Shown piece after piece: positions 7,401-16,481 of a DNA stretch of 64,000 bases. Every line of letters begins with the position of its first letter. Position 1 is the first letter of the stretch. The notes beneath the pieces were generated by a model, which ran no database searches, was not told the origin of the DNA, and saw only the letters and a list, made by a program, of their open reading frames with translations. Origin of the DNA: DATJGF01 sp035495315 (GTDB lineage: Bacteria; Verrucomicrobiota; Verrucomicrobiia; Limisphaerales; UBA8199); the NCBI GenBank assembly GCA_035495315.1, contig DATJGF010000194.1, forward strand, positions 10,611-74,610. The letters run 5' to 3'. The translations under genes were made by a program, and so were the position numbers.

Positions 7401-9886
7401 TGCAGAATCCCCGCTGAGTATTCCCTCTGCAATTTCACTTCGAGTCGCAAGCCTGTGGTTGCAACCGGCTTGAACGCGACCCGGTTGTATTTATCTCGCT
7501 TAACCTCGTAGGCGCTCTCAGTGGTTACTGGTGTCCAATGTTCTGCTTCACGAAACAGGATTTGCCAGGATTGCGGAACTCGACAGCTTCCCACCCCGCT
7601 ATCGTCGAACCAATAAACTTGCACCGACGAAACTTTGCGCTTTCCAGCAAACTCATACTGCACCCATTCGCTCGTCCCGCGATGGTCCCACCAGGTGAAC
7701 CGTGGAATCGAATGGTCATTTGAATTCTTCGGTTCCAATCCATCCACCACCGCTTCCACGCTATCGCTGGGACAGCAATGTGAGGCGGAAACCGGCGGGC
7801 TCCTGGTCGCGGGCCACTCATGGGCATCAGGCCCGGTGCCGATTACTGGGAAAGCGGAGATTCTCAGGCGGGCGGCCCCCATCGGAATAAGCGTGACGGT
7901 CTCCACGGGTTGGTCCGATGTGACAGGACTGGGTTGCAGTTTGCCGACCAAACCCAGCGCGTCCTGTTTCCAGGAAGGAATTCGTTTAGCTTTGGCCCGC
8001 AATTCGATGGGAGCCGTTTGGGGCGTGAATGGTTGAACTGCCAAAGGACCTGATTTCCGCACAACCTTGAATGATTTGGCAGGGCTTTTTGCGTCGAGCA
8101 CCAGGCCGTAGTTCCAGGAGTTTGTGGGAAACACTTCCGTCTCGGGCCAGGCGTCTGTCCCGCCATAGCGGGACCAGCGTTCGCCAATCTTTAGCGAAAA
8201 GGTTAGCGGCCCATAATCGACAGAAGCGGCCTGGTTGTTTTTTTCCCAACGCCGGACCGTTATCTGCATCGGCAGTTCCAACTTCACGCGATCACCATTG
8301 TGCCAAATCCGCTCGATCCTGACGTAATGCAGCGGTTCGGTTTTCAGTGCGAGGTGTTGGCCATTGACTCGAATAGAGGCCGCCTGGCACCAACGCGGGA
8401 TCCGCAGATACAACGGGAACTTTGCCGGCTCGGCAGCTGAAATGGTCAGCTGAATCACACTATCGAACGGATAATCAGTTTGCTCGTTGATAGTGACGCT
8501 CCCGCCTTGGCCGACCTTGGCGGTAACCTCCGAGGGCGCGTAAAGCGACGCGCAAATTCCGCGGTCCGGAGTGCCCAGCCAAAGTTCTTCCGCAAAGTAA
8601 GGCCAGCCGTGCGAAACATTGTGCTGGCAACATCGGTAGACCTCGAACGGACTATAGGAAAACATTGTGCCTTCATTCTCCACTCCTGGGCTCTTGTTTC
8701 CCTTATCGAGCTGCACCTGGTTGGCGCAGGTCAGGTAGTGCAATGCCTTCTGGTCAGGTGTAAGCGCCGCCGGCAGTGAGTTGAACGCCATTTCCTCACA
8801 ACGATCACTCCAGATCGGATTTCCGGAGATCTTCGTCAACATCTCGAAACTATGCATGAATTCAACCATGCCACAGGTCTCAAACCCTTGCCTTGGATCG
8901 GTGAAACCAGGCCGGCAATTCTCATCCCCGGCGAAGCCGCCTCCGGGAAATTGGCCATAGCGGTCGATGACCGTCTGGTAATTGCGTTCAGCCGCATCGA
9001 GGAACTTCTGGTCTGCCGCTTGTTGATAGTAAACCCCGGGTTCGCGAAAACCTTCGGCGATATTGACGTTGTGCCAATTGACAACTCCACCATCCCACCG
9101 CGCCATGTTGTCGTGAATCTTTTTCGCCAACTCGAGGAGAAAACCGTCGCCCGTATGATTATAAAGCCAGTAAATCGACTCGATGTTGTCGCCAAAGCGG
9201 ATCTTGGGCCAGTAACCCGCGCCAAAGTTTTCGCCTGGTTGGGTATTCAGCCATTGGAAGTATTTCGTGAGGAAAGGCAGCACTCGGGAATCCCCAGTAA
9301 ATTCATAAAACGACTCCAGCACGTTGCACATCACCATGTGCGGCCAAAGGTCAGGCTTGCCTTCCAAGCCCGTTTTGTTCGCGCGCGGGCCGAAATAGCC
9401 ACCAGGTTCCTGGCTTGCCAGGACGGCGTCGATCCATTTCCGTGAGTGCTGTATAATCTGCGGATTTTTGAGAACATAGCCCAAATCGCCGTAGCCTTTC
9501 AGCCAATAGGGCAATTCCTCCCAACCGAACTGGCCGTGGCCGTCAGCCGACGCCCAGGCGCTGTTCTCGAATTTGCACCATTTGGAAATCTCTTCGAGAT
9601 GTCCCGTCATACCGTCGGCTTCCAATTGAAGTTGGTGCAACAACCAACCTCGGGGAGCAATGCTGCCAATCGGCAATTTGACGAAAGCACTGGGAACCAG
9701 CGGCTGGCGATTCGCCGTATAAACCGGGCTCGCAGCGGATGTCGCCGGCCGGACAACAGTCGAAACGTGATTGTCAGTAGATTCCGCCCAGCTCACTTCG
9801 CCGCACAGCGATATTGCAGCAATCAGAACTGGGTAAATATGGGGGCGAAGCATGAACGCAACTTTGGGGATTTGAGTTGTTATCAT
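7382..9886 (-). CDS. GH127 (DUF1680) family glycoside hydrolase, beta-L-arabinofuranosidase-like, with C-terminal discoidin-like domain
   Basis: An 834-residue protein with a signal peptide (residues ~12-34, ending VSWAES). The catalytic (alpha/alpha)6-barrel covers about residues 65-500. GH127 enzymes use a zinc-bound cysteine nucleophile. Candidate ligands match the HypBA1 pattern: Glu336-x-Cys338 and adjacent Cys419-Cys420, with Glu322 in GDEN as possible acid/base. A beta-sandwich follows, then an F5/8-type C-terminal domain (about 700-834, WVQYEFAGKRKVSSVQVYW) likely to bind carbohydrate. It is the first gene of the operon with the beta-helix protein and permease, suggesting degradation of arabinose-bearing plant glycans. 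Substrate specificity is inferred. Confidence 0.88.
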   Translation of the reverse strand: MITTQIPKVAFMLRPHIYPVLIAAISLCGEVSWAESTDNHVSTVVRPATSAASPVYTANRQPLVPSAFVKLPIGSIAPRGWLLHQLQLEADGMTGHLEEISKWCKFENSAWASADGHGQFGWEELPYWLKGYGDLGYVLKNPQIIQHSRKWIDAVLASQEPGGYFGPRANKTGLEGKPDLWPHMVMCNVLESFYEFTGDSRVLPFLTKYFQWLNTQPGENFGAGYWPKIRFGDNIESIYWLYNHTGDGFLLELAKKIHDNMARWDGGVVNWHNVNIAEGFREPGVYYQQAADQKFLDAAERNYQTVIDRYGQFPGGGFAGDENCRPGFTDPRQGFETCGMVEFMHSFEMLTKISGNPIWSDRCEEMAFNSLPAALTPDQKALHYLTCANQVQLDKGNKSPGVENEGTMFSYSPFEVYRCCQHNVSHGWPYFAEELWLGTPDRGICASLYAPSEVTAKVGQGGSVTINEQTDYPFDSVIQLTISAAEPAKFPLYLRIPRWCQAASIRVNGQHLALKTEPLHYVRIERIWHNGDRVKLELPMQITVRRWEKNNQAASVDYGPLTFSLKIGERWSRYGGTDAWPETEVFPTNSWNYGLVLDAKSPAKSFKVVRKSGPLAVQPFTPQTAPIELRAKAKRIPSWKQDALGLVGKLQPSPVTSDQPVETVTLIPMGAARLRISAFPVIGTGPDAHEWPATRSPPVSASHCCPSDSVEAVVDGLEPKNSNDHSIPRFTWWDHRGTSEWVQYEFAGKRKVSSVQVYWFDDSGVGSCRVPQSWQILFREAEHWTPVTTESAYEVKRDKYNRVAFKPVATTGLRLEVKLQREYSAGILQWKVAD

Positions 9887-9948
9887 CAGTCAGGACGCGG
9901 GCAGTTAACCGGCGACGGGGAGATCTTTAAGAATCCCACCAAGCCAAG

Positions 9949-10845
9949 TCAAGCAAGTGGCACAACCACGCGCAGGCGCGAACGTTCAATTGAGAACTTC
10001 GCCGGCAGGCAACCCAGCAACTCGCCATCGACTTCCAGCGGAGTGCGGGACGACGCTGTCAGGGTCAACGATTGAGCCTGGAACCACTCGGCAGCCGATG
10101 CCGGCAGCTGTCCACGAACCAGCAACTGCGGACCACACCGCGCTAGAGTGAACCAATTGACCCGAGGCAATACGCACACATCCAGCAGACCATCTCTTAA
10201 ATCTGCCTTTGGAAAAATGCGGAAAGGCCCGCCGTAAAGTCGCCCGTTCCCAATGAGCACGAGGCCTCCGGTAACGTTGTGGTTAGAACCAGCCGCCGTG
10301 ATACTCCAGGGCGCCCCCAATAAGGCCTGCAGACCGGCGACGACGTAGGCCAGTGGCCCCACCCGCTTTTTAAGTTCCCAGCGAACCAACTCAATAGCCC
10401 GGGCGTCGAGTCCGGCACCCGCCAACTGTGCAAAGTAGCTAAAGCCGCCAGCTCCATTTGCTCCGTGTTCGACCCTCGGCAGGTCGATGACCGTTTCCTT
10501 TCCTTGCCGTATCGCCGCCCAGGATCGCTCTGGCTTCAACGGGATGTTTAACTCTCGAGCAAACACGTTAACCGTCCCCAGAGGCATAACCCCCAGCCGC
10601 GCGCGTTCAAAACCCTTCGGCGCATCTCCCAACCCGTTGAGTACCTCGTTTACCGTCCCGTCGCCACCTGCCGCAACAACTGTGTCGAAACCTTCGACCA
10701 CCGCTTCCGTTGCCAATCTGCGCGCGTCACCTGGACCGCTCGTAAGTTTTAACGTGCTTTGCGCCCCCACCTCATCGAGGTGGCGTCGAAACCGTCGGGC
10801 TTTCTCACCCTTGGCCGCTGGGTTGAAAATAACGCACGCGCGCAC
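9949..10845 (-). CDS. Diacylglycerol/lipid kinase family protein (YegS/DgkB type)
   Basis: Soluble lipid kinase domain (DAGK_cat) of about 298 residues. The nucleotide site GGDGTVNEVLNGL and the preceding FNPAAKGEKARRF P-loop-like start are diagnostic; the C-terminal half has the expected beta-sandwich (PFRIFPKADLRDGLLDVCVL). It would phosphorylate a diacylglycerol-like or sphingoid lipid at the inner membrane. The frame is open up to 10959 (TTG), but the extra residues look like the repeat-rich spacer DNA, so the GTG at 10845, where family similarity begins, was chosen. Confidence 0.85.
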   Translation of the reverse strand: MRACVIFNPAAKGEKARRFRRHLDEVGAQSTLKLTSGPGDARRLATEAVVEGFDTVVAAGGDGTVNEVLNGLGDAPKGFERARLGVMPLGTVNVFARELNIPLKPERSWAAIRQGKETVIDLPRVEHGANGAGGFSYFAQLAGAGLDARAIELVRWELKKRVGPLAYVVAGLQALLGAPWSITAAGSNHNVTGGLVLIGNGRLYGGPFRIFPKADLRDGLLDVCVLPRVNWFTLARCGPQLLVRGQLPASAAEWFQAQSLTLTASSRTPLEVDGELLGCLPAKFSIERSRLRVVVPLA

Positions 10846-11008
10846 ATCACATTGTTTGAGCAGCCCGACGAGGTTAGTCGAGGAGAATAAGTAAGACCCG
10901 AAGGCCGAAGCTCGAGATCCGATTTTGCCGCTTTGAATTCTTGGTTCAGAGTCTGCCAACTGAACGGTTGGACCCCTGAGCCTTGCCCGTCTCCATGAGC
11001 CGCCTATT

Positions 11009-11081
11009 TCGTCCTCGGTCTCGTCGTCGTCCTTCTTCGAAAATCCAGGAAGAAGATCGAGGACGACGAGACCGAGGACGA
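11009..11081. repeat. Low-complexity palindrome (cctcgtcctcg type)
   Basis: Left arm 11009-11038 and right arm 11050-11081 are inverted copies built from stuttering CGTCCTCGGTCTCGTCGTC words; the outer 20 bases pair perfectly around a loop of about 11 bases. It sits between the lipid kinase and the HAF/HYR gene with no ORF of its own. Similar stutter palindromes occur near 27.3, 29.6 and 37.5 kb. Confidence 0.75.
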
Positions 11082-11136
11082 GTACGAATTAATGCGGTCA
11101 GTTGATTGGCCTCATGCCGCTTCTTTGTGAGGCTTT

Positions 11137-11162
11137 GAGTCTCGTTACGTCGTCTCCTACAG
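11137..11162 (-). repeat. Dispersed 26-bp element (GTAGGAGACGACGT), copy 1
   Basis: Read on the minus strand it is TGTAGGAGACGACGTAACGA then GACTC. Four further copies lie at 27279, 27402, 54875 and 59573, all intergenic and next to gene ends. Function unknown. Confidence 0.7.
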
Positions 11163-11188
11163 AAGGGTTAGTTGTTCGGATTTCGGAA

Positions 11189-11227
11189 TTAAAAAGAACG
11201 CGGGGCGTTCCAGCGGAGGAACGCCCC
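11189..11227 (-). terminator. Intrinsic terminator of the HAF/HYR gene
   Basis: On the minus strand a perfect 10-bp stem GGGGCGTTCC / GGAACGCCCC with a 6-base loop is followed, three bases later, by TTCTTTTTAATT. It lies 48 bp past the stop codon at 11275, the expected place for a rho-independent terminator. Confidence 0.75.
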
Positions 11228-11274
11228 AAGGCGGGGTCAATATGAGTACAACAACAACAACGCCGCCTTAAATC

Positions 11275-14076
11275 TTACTTCTTCTTCAGGAGGAGAGTGC
11301 TGCTGCTGCCATTCCCGTTGCCCTTGGGAACGGTCACGAGCACGGTCCCCGTCGCAACATTGCCCGAGGCATCCGTTGATTGGACCGTGATGGTGTATAC
11401 TCTGCCGTTCCCGCTCGGGTCCCGCGAAGCCGCCAGGTTAAGCGTCAGGTTCCCGGTGATCTGGACCTCACCCGGCGAAAGCGATTCATTGCTCGTTACC
11501 GAGATAATTTTGGTGATCGGCGCACAGCCGCAATTGTTGGCTATAACTGCCGTGACGGTTACGGCAACCATTTGATGATTCGGTGGGATTAAGGAATTGG
11601 GGCTGGCACTCAGCGATTGGATAACCGGAGGGTTTGTATTGGCCACAGTCAACGCCACGTTCGCGGAAGAGCTATTGCCACTCGCGTCCATCGCCGTAAC
11701 CACGATTGTGTATTGGCCGGTGCCCAGCAACGTGCCTGCAGCCGGACTTTGGCTCAGGCTGATCTGATTGGCGAGTGTGCAATTGTCCGAAGCCACAACG
11801 TTGGCGAGCACGCTAGGCACGACACCCTGACAATTCGCATCCGCAGAAACCGTGATTGGGCCTGGAACGCTCACAAAACTCGGGGCCGTCGTATCGGCTA
11901 TTTCCAACGCGACGTTGGCCGTAGAGCTATTCCCACTGGCGTCCATCGCCGTAATCACGATCATATATTGACCGGTGCCCAACAGCGAACCGGCAGCCGG
12001 ATTTTGGCTAAGACCCAATTGGTTCGCCGCTGTGCAATTATCCGAGGCTACAACATTGGCCAGGACGTTTGGCACCACACCCTGACAATGTGCACCGGCC
12101 GAAATCGTCATTGGACCCGGAACGCTGACAAAACTGGGCGCCGTCGTATCGACCACGTTGAGCGAGATGTTGGCTGTAGAGCTATTGCCGCTGGCGTCCA
12201 TCGCCGTAACCACAATGGTGTGTGGCCCAGTACCCACCGGCGCGCCCGCCGCAGGATTTTGGCTAAGATTGAGTTGATTGGCCGCAGTGCAAGTATCCGT
12301 GGCAACCACACCTCCAAGCACGTTGGGCACTGTCGCTTGGCAGTTCAAACCGGCAGAGACAGTCAAAGGTGCCGGAACGCTGACAATCGTCGGGGCGGTC
12401 TTATCCAGCACCGTAAATGACACGCTGCAGGAAGAGCTATTGCCAGAGCTGTCGGTCACGTTGATTGAAATGGGGTGAGAACCGAGACCAACTAAAGTTC
12501 CGGCAACCGGGTCCTGTGTAATAGTCAACCCGGAGCGAGGCGTGCAGTTGTCATTGGCTACAACTTGCGAGACGACGTCCGGAACCGCCGCCTGGCAATT
12601 CGCATCTGATGAGGTCGTCATATCCGAGGGGCATGACCCTGTCGGCGGTGTCGTATCGACAACGGTCACTACGACGTTGGCCTGATTGGACGCGCCACAA
12701 ACGTCCGTCACGGTTAGGGTTACCACATTCGTACCGAGCGGAAGCGATGTGGTCAGGACTGCGTCGTTCCCCAAAACGGCGCCACCCATGCTCCACTCGA
12801 AAGTCAACGGACCATTACCCGGATCGCTTGAACCCGAGCCATTCAGCGTAACCTGAGCCTGGCAATCCACGGTCTGGTTCGGGCCAGCAACCGCAACCGG
12901 GGAGCTATTGCCACCGCCGAGGTCCATCACAAACCATTGAGAGCTACCCCCATAAAGTCCAAAGCCGACAATCCGTCCTGCATCATTGATGAATTGGGCG
13001 CTGAGGAGTTCCCACCCTGAATTTGCGGGCAATAGACTATTCAAGTCGACCATGCTGCCATTTCGCCAAAGGAAGGCATGCTGAGTCCCATTCGCCAGGG
13101 CCGAATTGCCGACAACCTGCCCCAGATTGTTAAGCGCCCAAACCGAACTGTAACCGCCCCCCAAAGTGCCCAGGTCGGTCCTCGTGCCATGATCGTAGAG
13201 AAATCCGCGAGTTTGCTCGTCATTGGTGGTATTAGCAACGCCCGCCACCTGGCTATTGGTATTCACCACAAACGCGCTCGAGTAGCTGCCGCCAAACGTG
13301 CCCAGGTCGGTCATGGAACCTCCCGAATAAACAAACGCATGCGTGTCACCGTTCGCCACAGACGATTCCCCGACGATCAGCCCCGCATCATTCACCGCAA
13401 ATGCTGAACTGTAATTGCCACCCAACGTGGTCAGATCGCTCATGCTACCCCCGGCGTACACAAACCCGTGAATATCACCGTTGGACAGGCCGGATTCTCC
13501 TACCACGATTCCCGCGTTGTTCAGCGCAAATGCCGAACTGTAATTGCTTCCCAACGTCCCCAGACTCACCATCGGCCCGGTCGCATACAGAAATGCAATT
13601 GGTCCAACGTCATTGGTCGTGTATGACTCCCCCACAACTTGACCCGCGTCGTTGATCGCCGCAGCGCTGCTATAAGACCCGCCCAGCGTTTTGAGGTCAT
13701 TAAGCACGCCGCCGTTGTAAAGGAAGGCATGCGTCCCACTCGCCAAATCCGCCTGCCCCACTACGGTGCCGGCCGAGTTCATCGCATACCCGATACTGAC
13801 GTTTCCTCCTAACGTTCCGAGATCGGTGATCGCCCCCGCGCTATAAATAAATGCATGAGCCCCGTGCGAGCTGTTGTAGAAGAAGCCCGTCAATTGCCCG
13901 CTGGGATTCAAAGCGTAAACCTGGTATCCTCCTAATTGAGCCGGGGGAAGATTTGTAATCGTGGCCGCGTCATTCCCGCAACCTTCAGCGGTTCTCCCCG
14001 CTGCTACTAATATCGGCAGGACGGTCGAATACCACAGTTTGCGAACCTGATTTATTTTCATGGTGCCCTTTTTCAT
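11275..14076 (-). CDS. Large secreted HAF-repeat / HYR-domain protein
   Basis: A 933-residue protein of two repeat blocks. After a short hydrophobic start come seven to eight HAF repeats of roughly 45-50 residues (residues ~50-380; motif TDLGTLGG-YSSA-A-N-AGQVVGES). A PKD-like segment (~395-475) follows, then four HYR-type immunoglobulin-like repeats of about 83 residues, each with ANCQ--VP-V and ASDNCT motifs and ending in MDASGNSS-A. The second to fourth HYR units are nearly identical, so recent internal duplication is likely. Such proteins are extracellular and structural or adhesive. No PEP-CTERM or LPXTG anchor is visible; the tail ends in lysines. It lies directly downstream of pseudopilin cassette A and could be a surface partner, which is only inference. 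An alternative start is the Met at 14061. Confidence 0.8.
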   Translation of the reverse strand: MKKGTMKINQVRKLWYSTVLPILVAAGRTAEGCGNDAATITNLPPAQLGGYQVYALNPSGQLTGFFYNSSHGAHAFIYSAGAITDLGTLGGNVSIGYAMNSAGTVVGQADLASGTHAFLYNGGVLNDLKTLGGSYSSAAAINDAGQVVGESYTTNDVGPIAFLYATGPMVSLGTLGSNYSSAFALNNAGIVVGESGLSNGDIHGFVYAGGSMSDLTTLGGNYSSAFAVNDAGLIVGESSVANGDTHAFVYSGGSMTDLGTFGGSYSSAFVVNTNSQVAGVANTTNDEQTRGFLYDHGTRTDLGTLGGGYSSVWALNNLGQVVGNSALANGTQHAFLWRNGSMVDLNSLLPANSGWELLSAQFINDAGRIVGFGLYGGSSQWFVMDLGGGNSSPVAVAGPNQTVDCQAQVTLNGSGSSDPGNGPLTFEWSMGGAVLGNDAVLTTSLPLGTNVVTLTVTDVCGASNQANVVVTVVDTTPPTGSCPSDMTTSSDANCQAAVPDVVSQVVANDNCTPRSGLTITQDPVAGTLVGLGSHPISINVTDSSGNSSSCSVSFTVLDKTAPTIVSVPAPLTVSAGLNCQATVPNVLGGVVATDTCTAANQLNLSQNPAAGAPVGTGPHTIVVTAMDASGNSSTANISLNVVDTTAPSFVSVPGPMTISAGAHCQGVVPNVLANVVASDNCTAANQLGLSQNPAAGSLLGTGQYMIVITAMDASGNSSTANVALEIADTTAPSFVSVPGPITVSADANCQGVVPSVLANVVASDNCTLANQISLSQSPAAGTLLGTGQYTIVVTAMDASGNSSSANVALTVANTNPPVIQSLSASPNSLIPPNHQMVAVTVTAVIANNCGCAPITKIISVTSNESLSPGEVQITGNLTLNLAASRDPSGNGRVYTITVQSTDASGNVATGTVLVTVPKGNGNGSSSTLLLKKK

Positions 14077-14202
14077 TCCATCACTCGAAACGAGTTTCTC
14101 GCACGCGCGTCACGAATGATAACCAGCACAGGACACGCCAATCGTTTCTGAGAATCCATCGCTGGCTTTTTACCTTCAATGAAAGTGCGCAGAGCGCATG
14201 AA

Positions 14203-14240
14203 GAAACATAAGGGGCGTTCCTCTCTCGAGGAATCGCCCC
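14203..14240 (-). terminator. Probable terminator after pseudopilin cassette A
   Basis: Stem GGGGCGTTCCT / AGGAA-T-CGCCCC (one bulged base, 6-base loop) 30 bp past the stop of the cassette A K-like gene; on the minus strand it is followed by the moderately T-rich TTATGTTTCTTC. Its stem reuses the GGGGCGTTCC sequence of the terminator at 11189. Confidence 0.5.
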
Positions 14241-14269
14241 CAAACCGAGCTGCTGGGAAGAATTCGAAG

Positions 14270-15904
14270 CTACTTGATCTCGTTCCAGGAGAGGATCAGG
14301 AAGCGACCAAAACCTTTAAACCCGGAGAGAGCCTCATCGTAGTGGAAGTTGAAATGGCCGTTCAGCTTTATGGAGTTGGCCATGAAACACCCGGTGAAAT
14401 CAATCACGACATTGTTCCCGCTACCACCTAACTGAACGTCGGCGGAGGGAGCAACGATGACTCCCTTGAAACCAGCGTTGCCAGAGTAACTCAGAGTTGT
14501 GACTGTGGGTGCGCAAAAAATGAGGAGGTCGATCGCGTAACCTGCGTTATTAACGAAGCCGTTTCCACCAATATTACAAGTCGTCCCACCGCTATAAATG
14601 ATGACGCTACCGTCCGTTCCGATAGTAAACGTATCGCCACTTTTCTCGTTAAGCCCAGTGGGCAACGCCAGCACAACGTTCGGCCCGGTAACGTAGGTGG
14701 AGCCGGACAAGTCGCTGGCGACGTAGTTGTTAGTAACACCGGCACTGCCCCACAGGATATGATCATAATAGGTGCCCACCGGGACCATGTTCGTCGTGTA
14801 GGAAGAGATATAAGTGTAACTGGTGATCTGGTATTCCCAATAATAAGTATTCCCTTTATCCTTATAACTTCCGAAGCTGGTGTAAGTGCCCAGCGCCGGA
14901 GGCACCGTGAGTCCAGTCAGATACGTCGTGTTGGTCTGCAGGATTACCGTGGGTAGCGGCAGCGGCAACGCTGCACTAGTGGTGGTATTTGTGCCCACTA
15001 CCGCCGTCATATTCGTGATCCAACCGTTCGTCGGCGTCAAATAGCTGCTCGTATCCGGATAACTGGTTTCCGGGAAAGTGAAATTCGCGTCATCCAACCA
15101 CCACCCGGGATCAATACCGCTGCCGATAATCGGGTAGTCGGCATGGCTGCCGATGTACCCGTTGGACCCGACTTGAACGGCATTGTTGGCGCTGCCCGGT
15201 CCGGTATGTGCATGTCCGAAGATATTGGCGTTACCGCCGCTGATCGAGTTGACGATACCGAGGTTGGTCGCAATATCACCCTTGTCACCCGTAAAGAAGC
15301 TGGGAGTGTATTGGCCGCTAACGCTTTTGAAAGGGTCGCCGGAGTCAAAGCTGTCGGTGGTGACATTGTTTCCGGCCAAATCGATGTTTTTCCTGGCGAT
15401 CAACGCTCCATTGAATGGGCTTAGCTTGTTGCAAATCACTTGCACCGCACGCGTCACCGGTGCCTGACTCGAATTGTCGGTCTGGCCTTGGGTCGCAAAC
15501 AGAATCATCGCGGCGGTTTGCCAATAGGTCGCGCTCGGAGGGGTCACATACGCGCGCGCTATCACCGTCGGCGCCGTCGAGTTCGTTACAATAATCCAAG
15601 CCATGTACCCGCTCCCGTCTGGCAACGAGTTGCTCTTTGAGAACACCGAGGCGCCATTATAGGTCCAACCGTCGCCCGACAGGTCCGGATAGGCCGCGTT
15701 GAGTTGCTGCAGTCCTTCCTCAACCCCGGCTTCACTTGTCGCGATCGCCATGTTCCAGGTCTGCGACCGAGCATTCAGGATGTTCTGCTGCTCGATCAGC
15801 GACAGGTAATACATCACAAACAGGCTGAGGATCGAACAAATCACCAACGACACCATTAACGCGCTGGCGAGTTCTTTTGCTTTGCGGGGGACTCTTATTT
15901 TCAT
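14270..15904 (-). CDS. Cassette A: GspK/PilX-like pseudopilin with large beta-rich C-terminal domain
   Basis: A 544-residue protein. A basic leader (MKIRVPRKAKELA) precedes a hydrophobic helix beginning SALMVSLV, like a class III prepilin signal but without Glu at position 5, as in GspK and PilX. Then comes the motif SEAGVEEGLQQLN found in all four cassette paralogues, a variable region of Ser/Thr/Gly/Asn-rich strands, and a C-terminal domain with VIVAPSADVQLGGSG and KLNGHFNFHYDEAL. That conserved end resembles DUF7305-type beta-helical domains. It is the last gene of cassette A, 7 bp after the J-like gene, and is the longest of the four paralogues. Likely role: pilus tip or cell-surface component. 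Confidence 0.75.
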   Translation of the reverse strand: MKIRVPRKAKELASALMVSLVICSILSLFVMYYLSLIEQQNILNARSQTWNMAIATSEAGVEEGLQQLNAAYPDLSGDGWTYNGASVFSKSNSLPDGSGYMAWIIVTNSTAPTVIARAYVTPPSATYWQTAAMILFATQGQTDNSSQAPVTRAVQVICNKLSPFNGALIARKNIDLAGNNVTTDSFDSGDPFKSVSGQYTPSFFTGDKGDIATNLGIVNSISGGNANIFGHAHTGPGSANNAVQVGSNGYIGSHADYPIIGSGIDPGWWLDDANFTFPETSYPDTSSYLTPTNGWITNMTAVVGTNTTTSAALPLPLPTVILQTNTTYLTGLTVPPALGTYTSFGSYKDKGNTYYWEYQITSYTYISSYTTNMVPVGTYYDHILWGSAGVTNNYVASDLSGSTYVTGPNVVLALPTGLNEKSGDTFTIGTDGSVIIYSGGTTCNIGGNGFVNNAGYAIDLLIFCAPTVTTLSYSGNAGFKGVIVAPSADVQLGGSGNNVVIDFTGCFMANSIKLNGHFNFHYDEALSGFKGFGRFLILSWNEIK

Positions 15905-15911
15905 AAATCTA

Positions 15912-16481
15912 TTAATCTTGCTGTTTGCGAATAACGATTCGCGCAGTTTGAATATCCTCGCTGGTGATTCGGGCCGGCGGTATCGACATGGATGTCTTCC
16001 AACTCAGTTGCACGACCTTCACGGTGGTTTGCCAATTGTTGCTGACGTTGATTGGATACACATCAAACGTGCCGTTGGTTGGCGGCCGCATATACAAATT
16101 GAAGTTAAGCAACGCGCAGTTCGTCAGTAATATCGCATTGCTGCCGTCACTCGAGGCCCGTGAAACCGTCTGACTCGCGCTATTGAAAGTGTAAGTCACC
16201 TGGTCTCCTGCGCCGTTGTTAATCGTCAGGCTGCTCGAGTTCGCATTGGTCGTGTAGCCGACCACCTTCCTGGCCTGCCGAATTTCGTACGTCAGCTGGT
16301 CCATCGCCTGCCGATTCTTCTGGTCCAGCAGGGCGTAATTGGCCATCGCCGCGTAGCTCCGGATGCTAAATATAAAAATCGTCGACAGCGCCAGACCCGC
16401 GATGGAAAAGATCGCCACTCCAACCATCATCTCCACCAGGGTGAACGCGCGTTTGGTTCTGGACGCAGCTTTAATATACAT
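15912..16481 (-). CDS. Cassette A: GspJ/PilW-like pseudopilin
   Basis: A 189-residue prepilin from the ATG at 16481. A 12-residue basic leader ends ...KRA, followed by FTLVEMMVG and a hydrophobic helix, a typical N-methylation site with Ala instead of Gly at -1 and Glu at +5. A conserved segment ALLDQKNRQAMDQLTYEIRQARKV after the helix is shared with the J-like proteins of cassettes B and C, and the protein ends in strands like GspJ. Start 16481 overlaps the preceding gene's stop by 11 bp; an ATG at 16496 is possible but would lengthen the leader. Confidence 0.8.
   Translation of the reverse strand: MYIKAASRTKRAFTLVEMMVGVAIFSIAGLALSTIFIFSIRSYAAMANYALLDQKNRQAMDQLTYEIRQARKVVGYTTNANSSSLTINNGAGDQVTYTFNSASQTVSRASSDGSNAILLTNCALLNFNLYMRPPTNGTFDVYPINVSNNWQTTVKVVQLSWKTSMSIPPARITSEDIQTARIVIRKQQD

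Noticed and set aside
8852..9445. 197-codon plus-strand frame
   Set aside because: Antisense to the GH127 gene, whose domain order is clear.
11617..12420. 267-codon plus-strand frame with repeated HRRNHD words
   Set aside because: Antisense copy of the HYR repeats; the repetition merely mirrors the coding repeats.
11600..13900. Regular DNA repeats that might suggest a CRISPR array
   Set aside because: They are in-frame HAF and HYR coding repeats without uniform short repeats and spacers.
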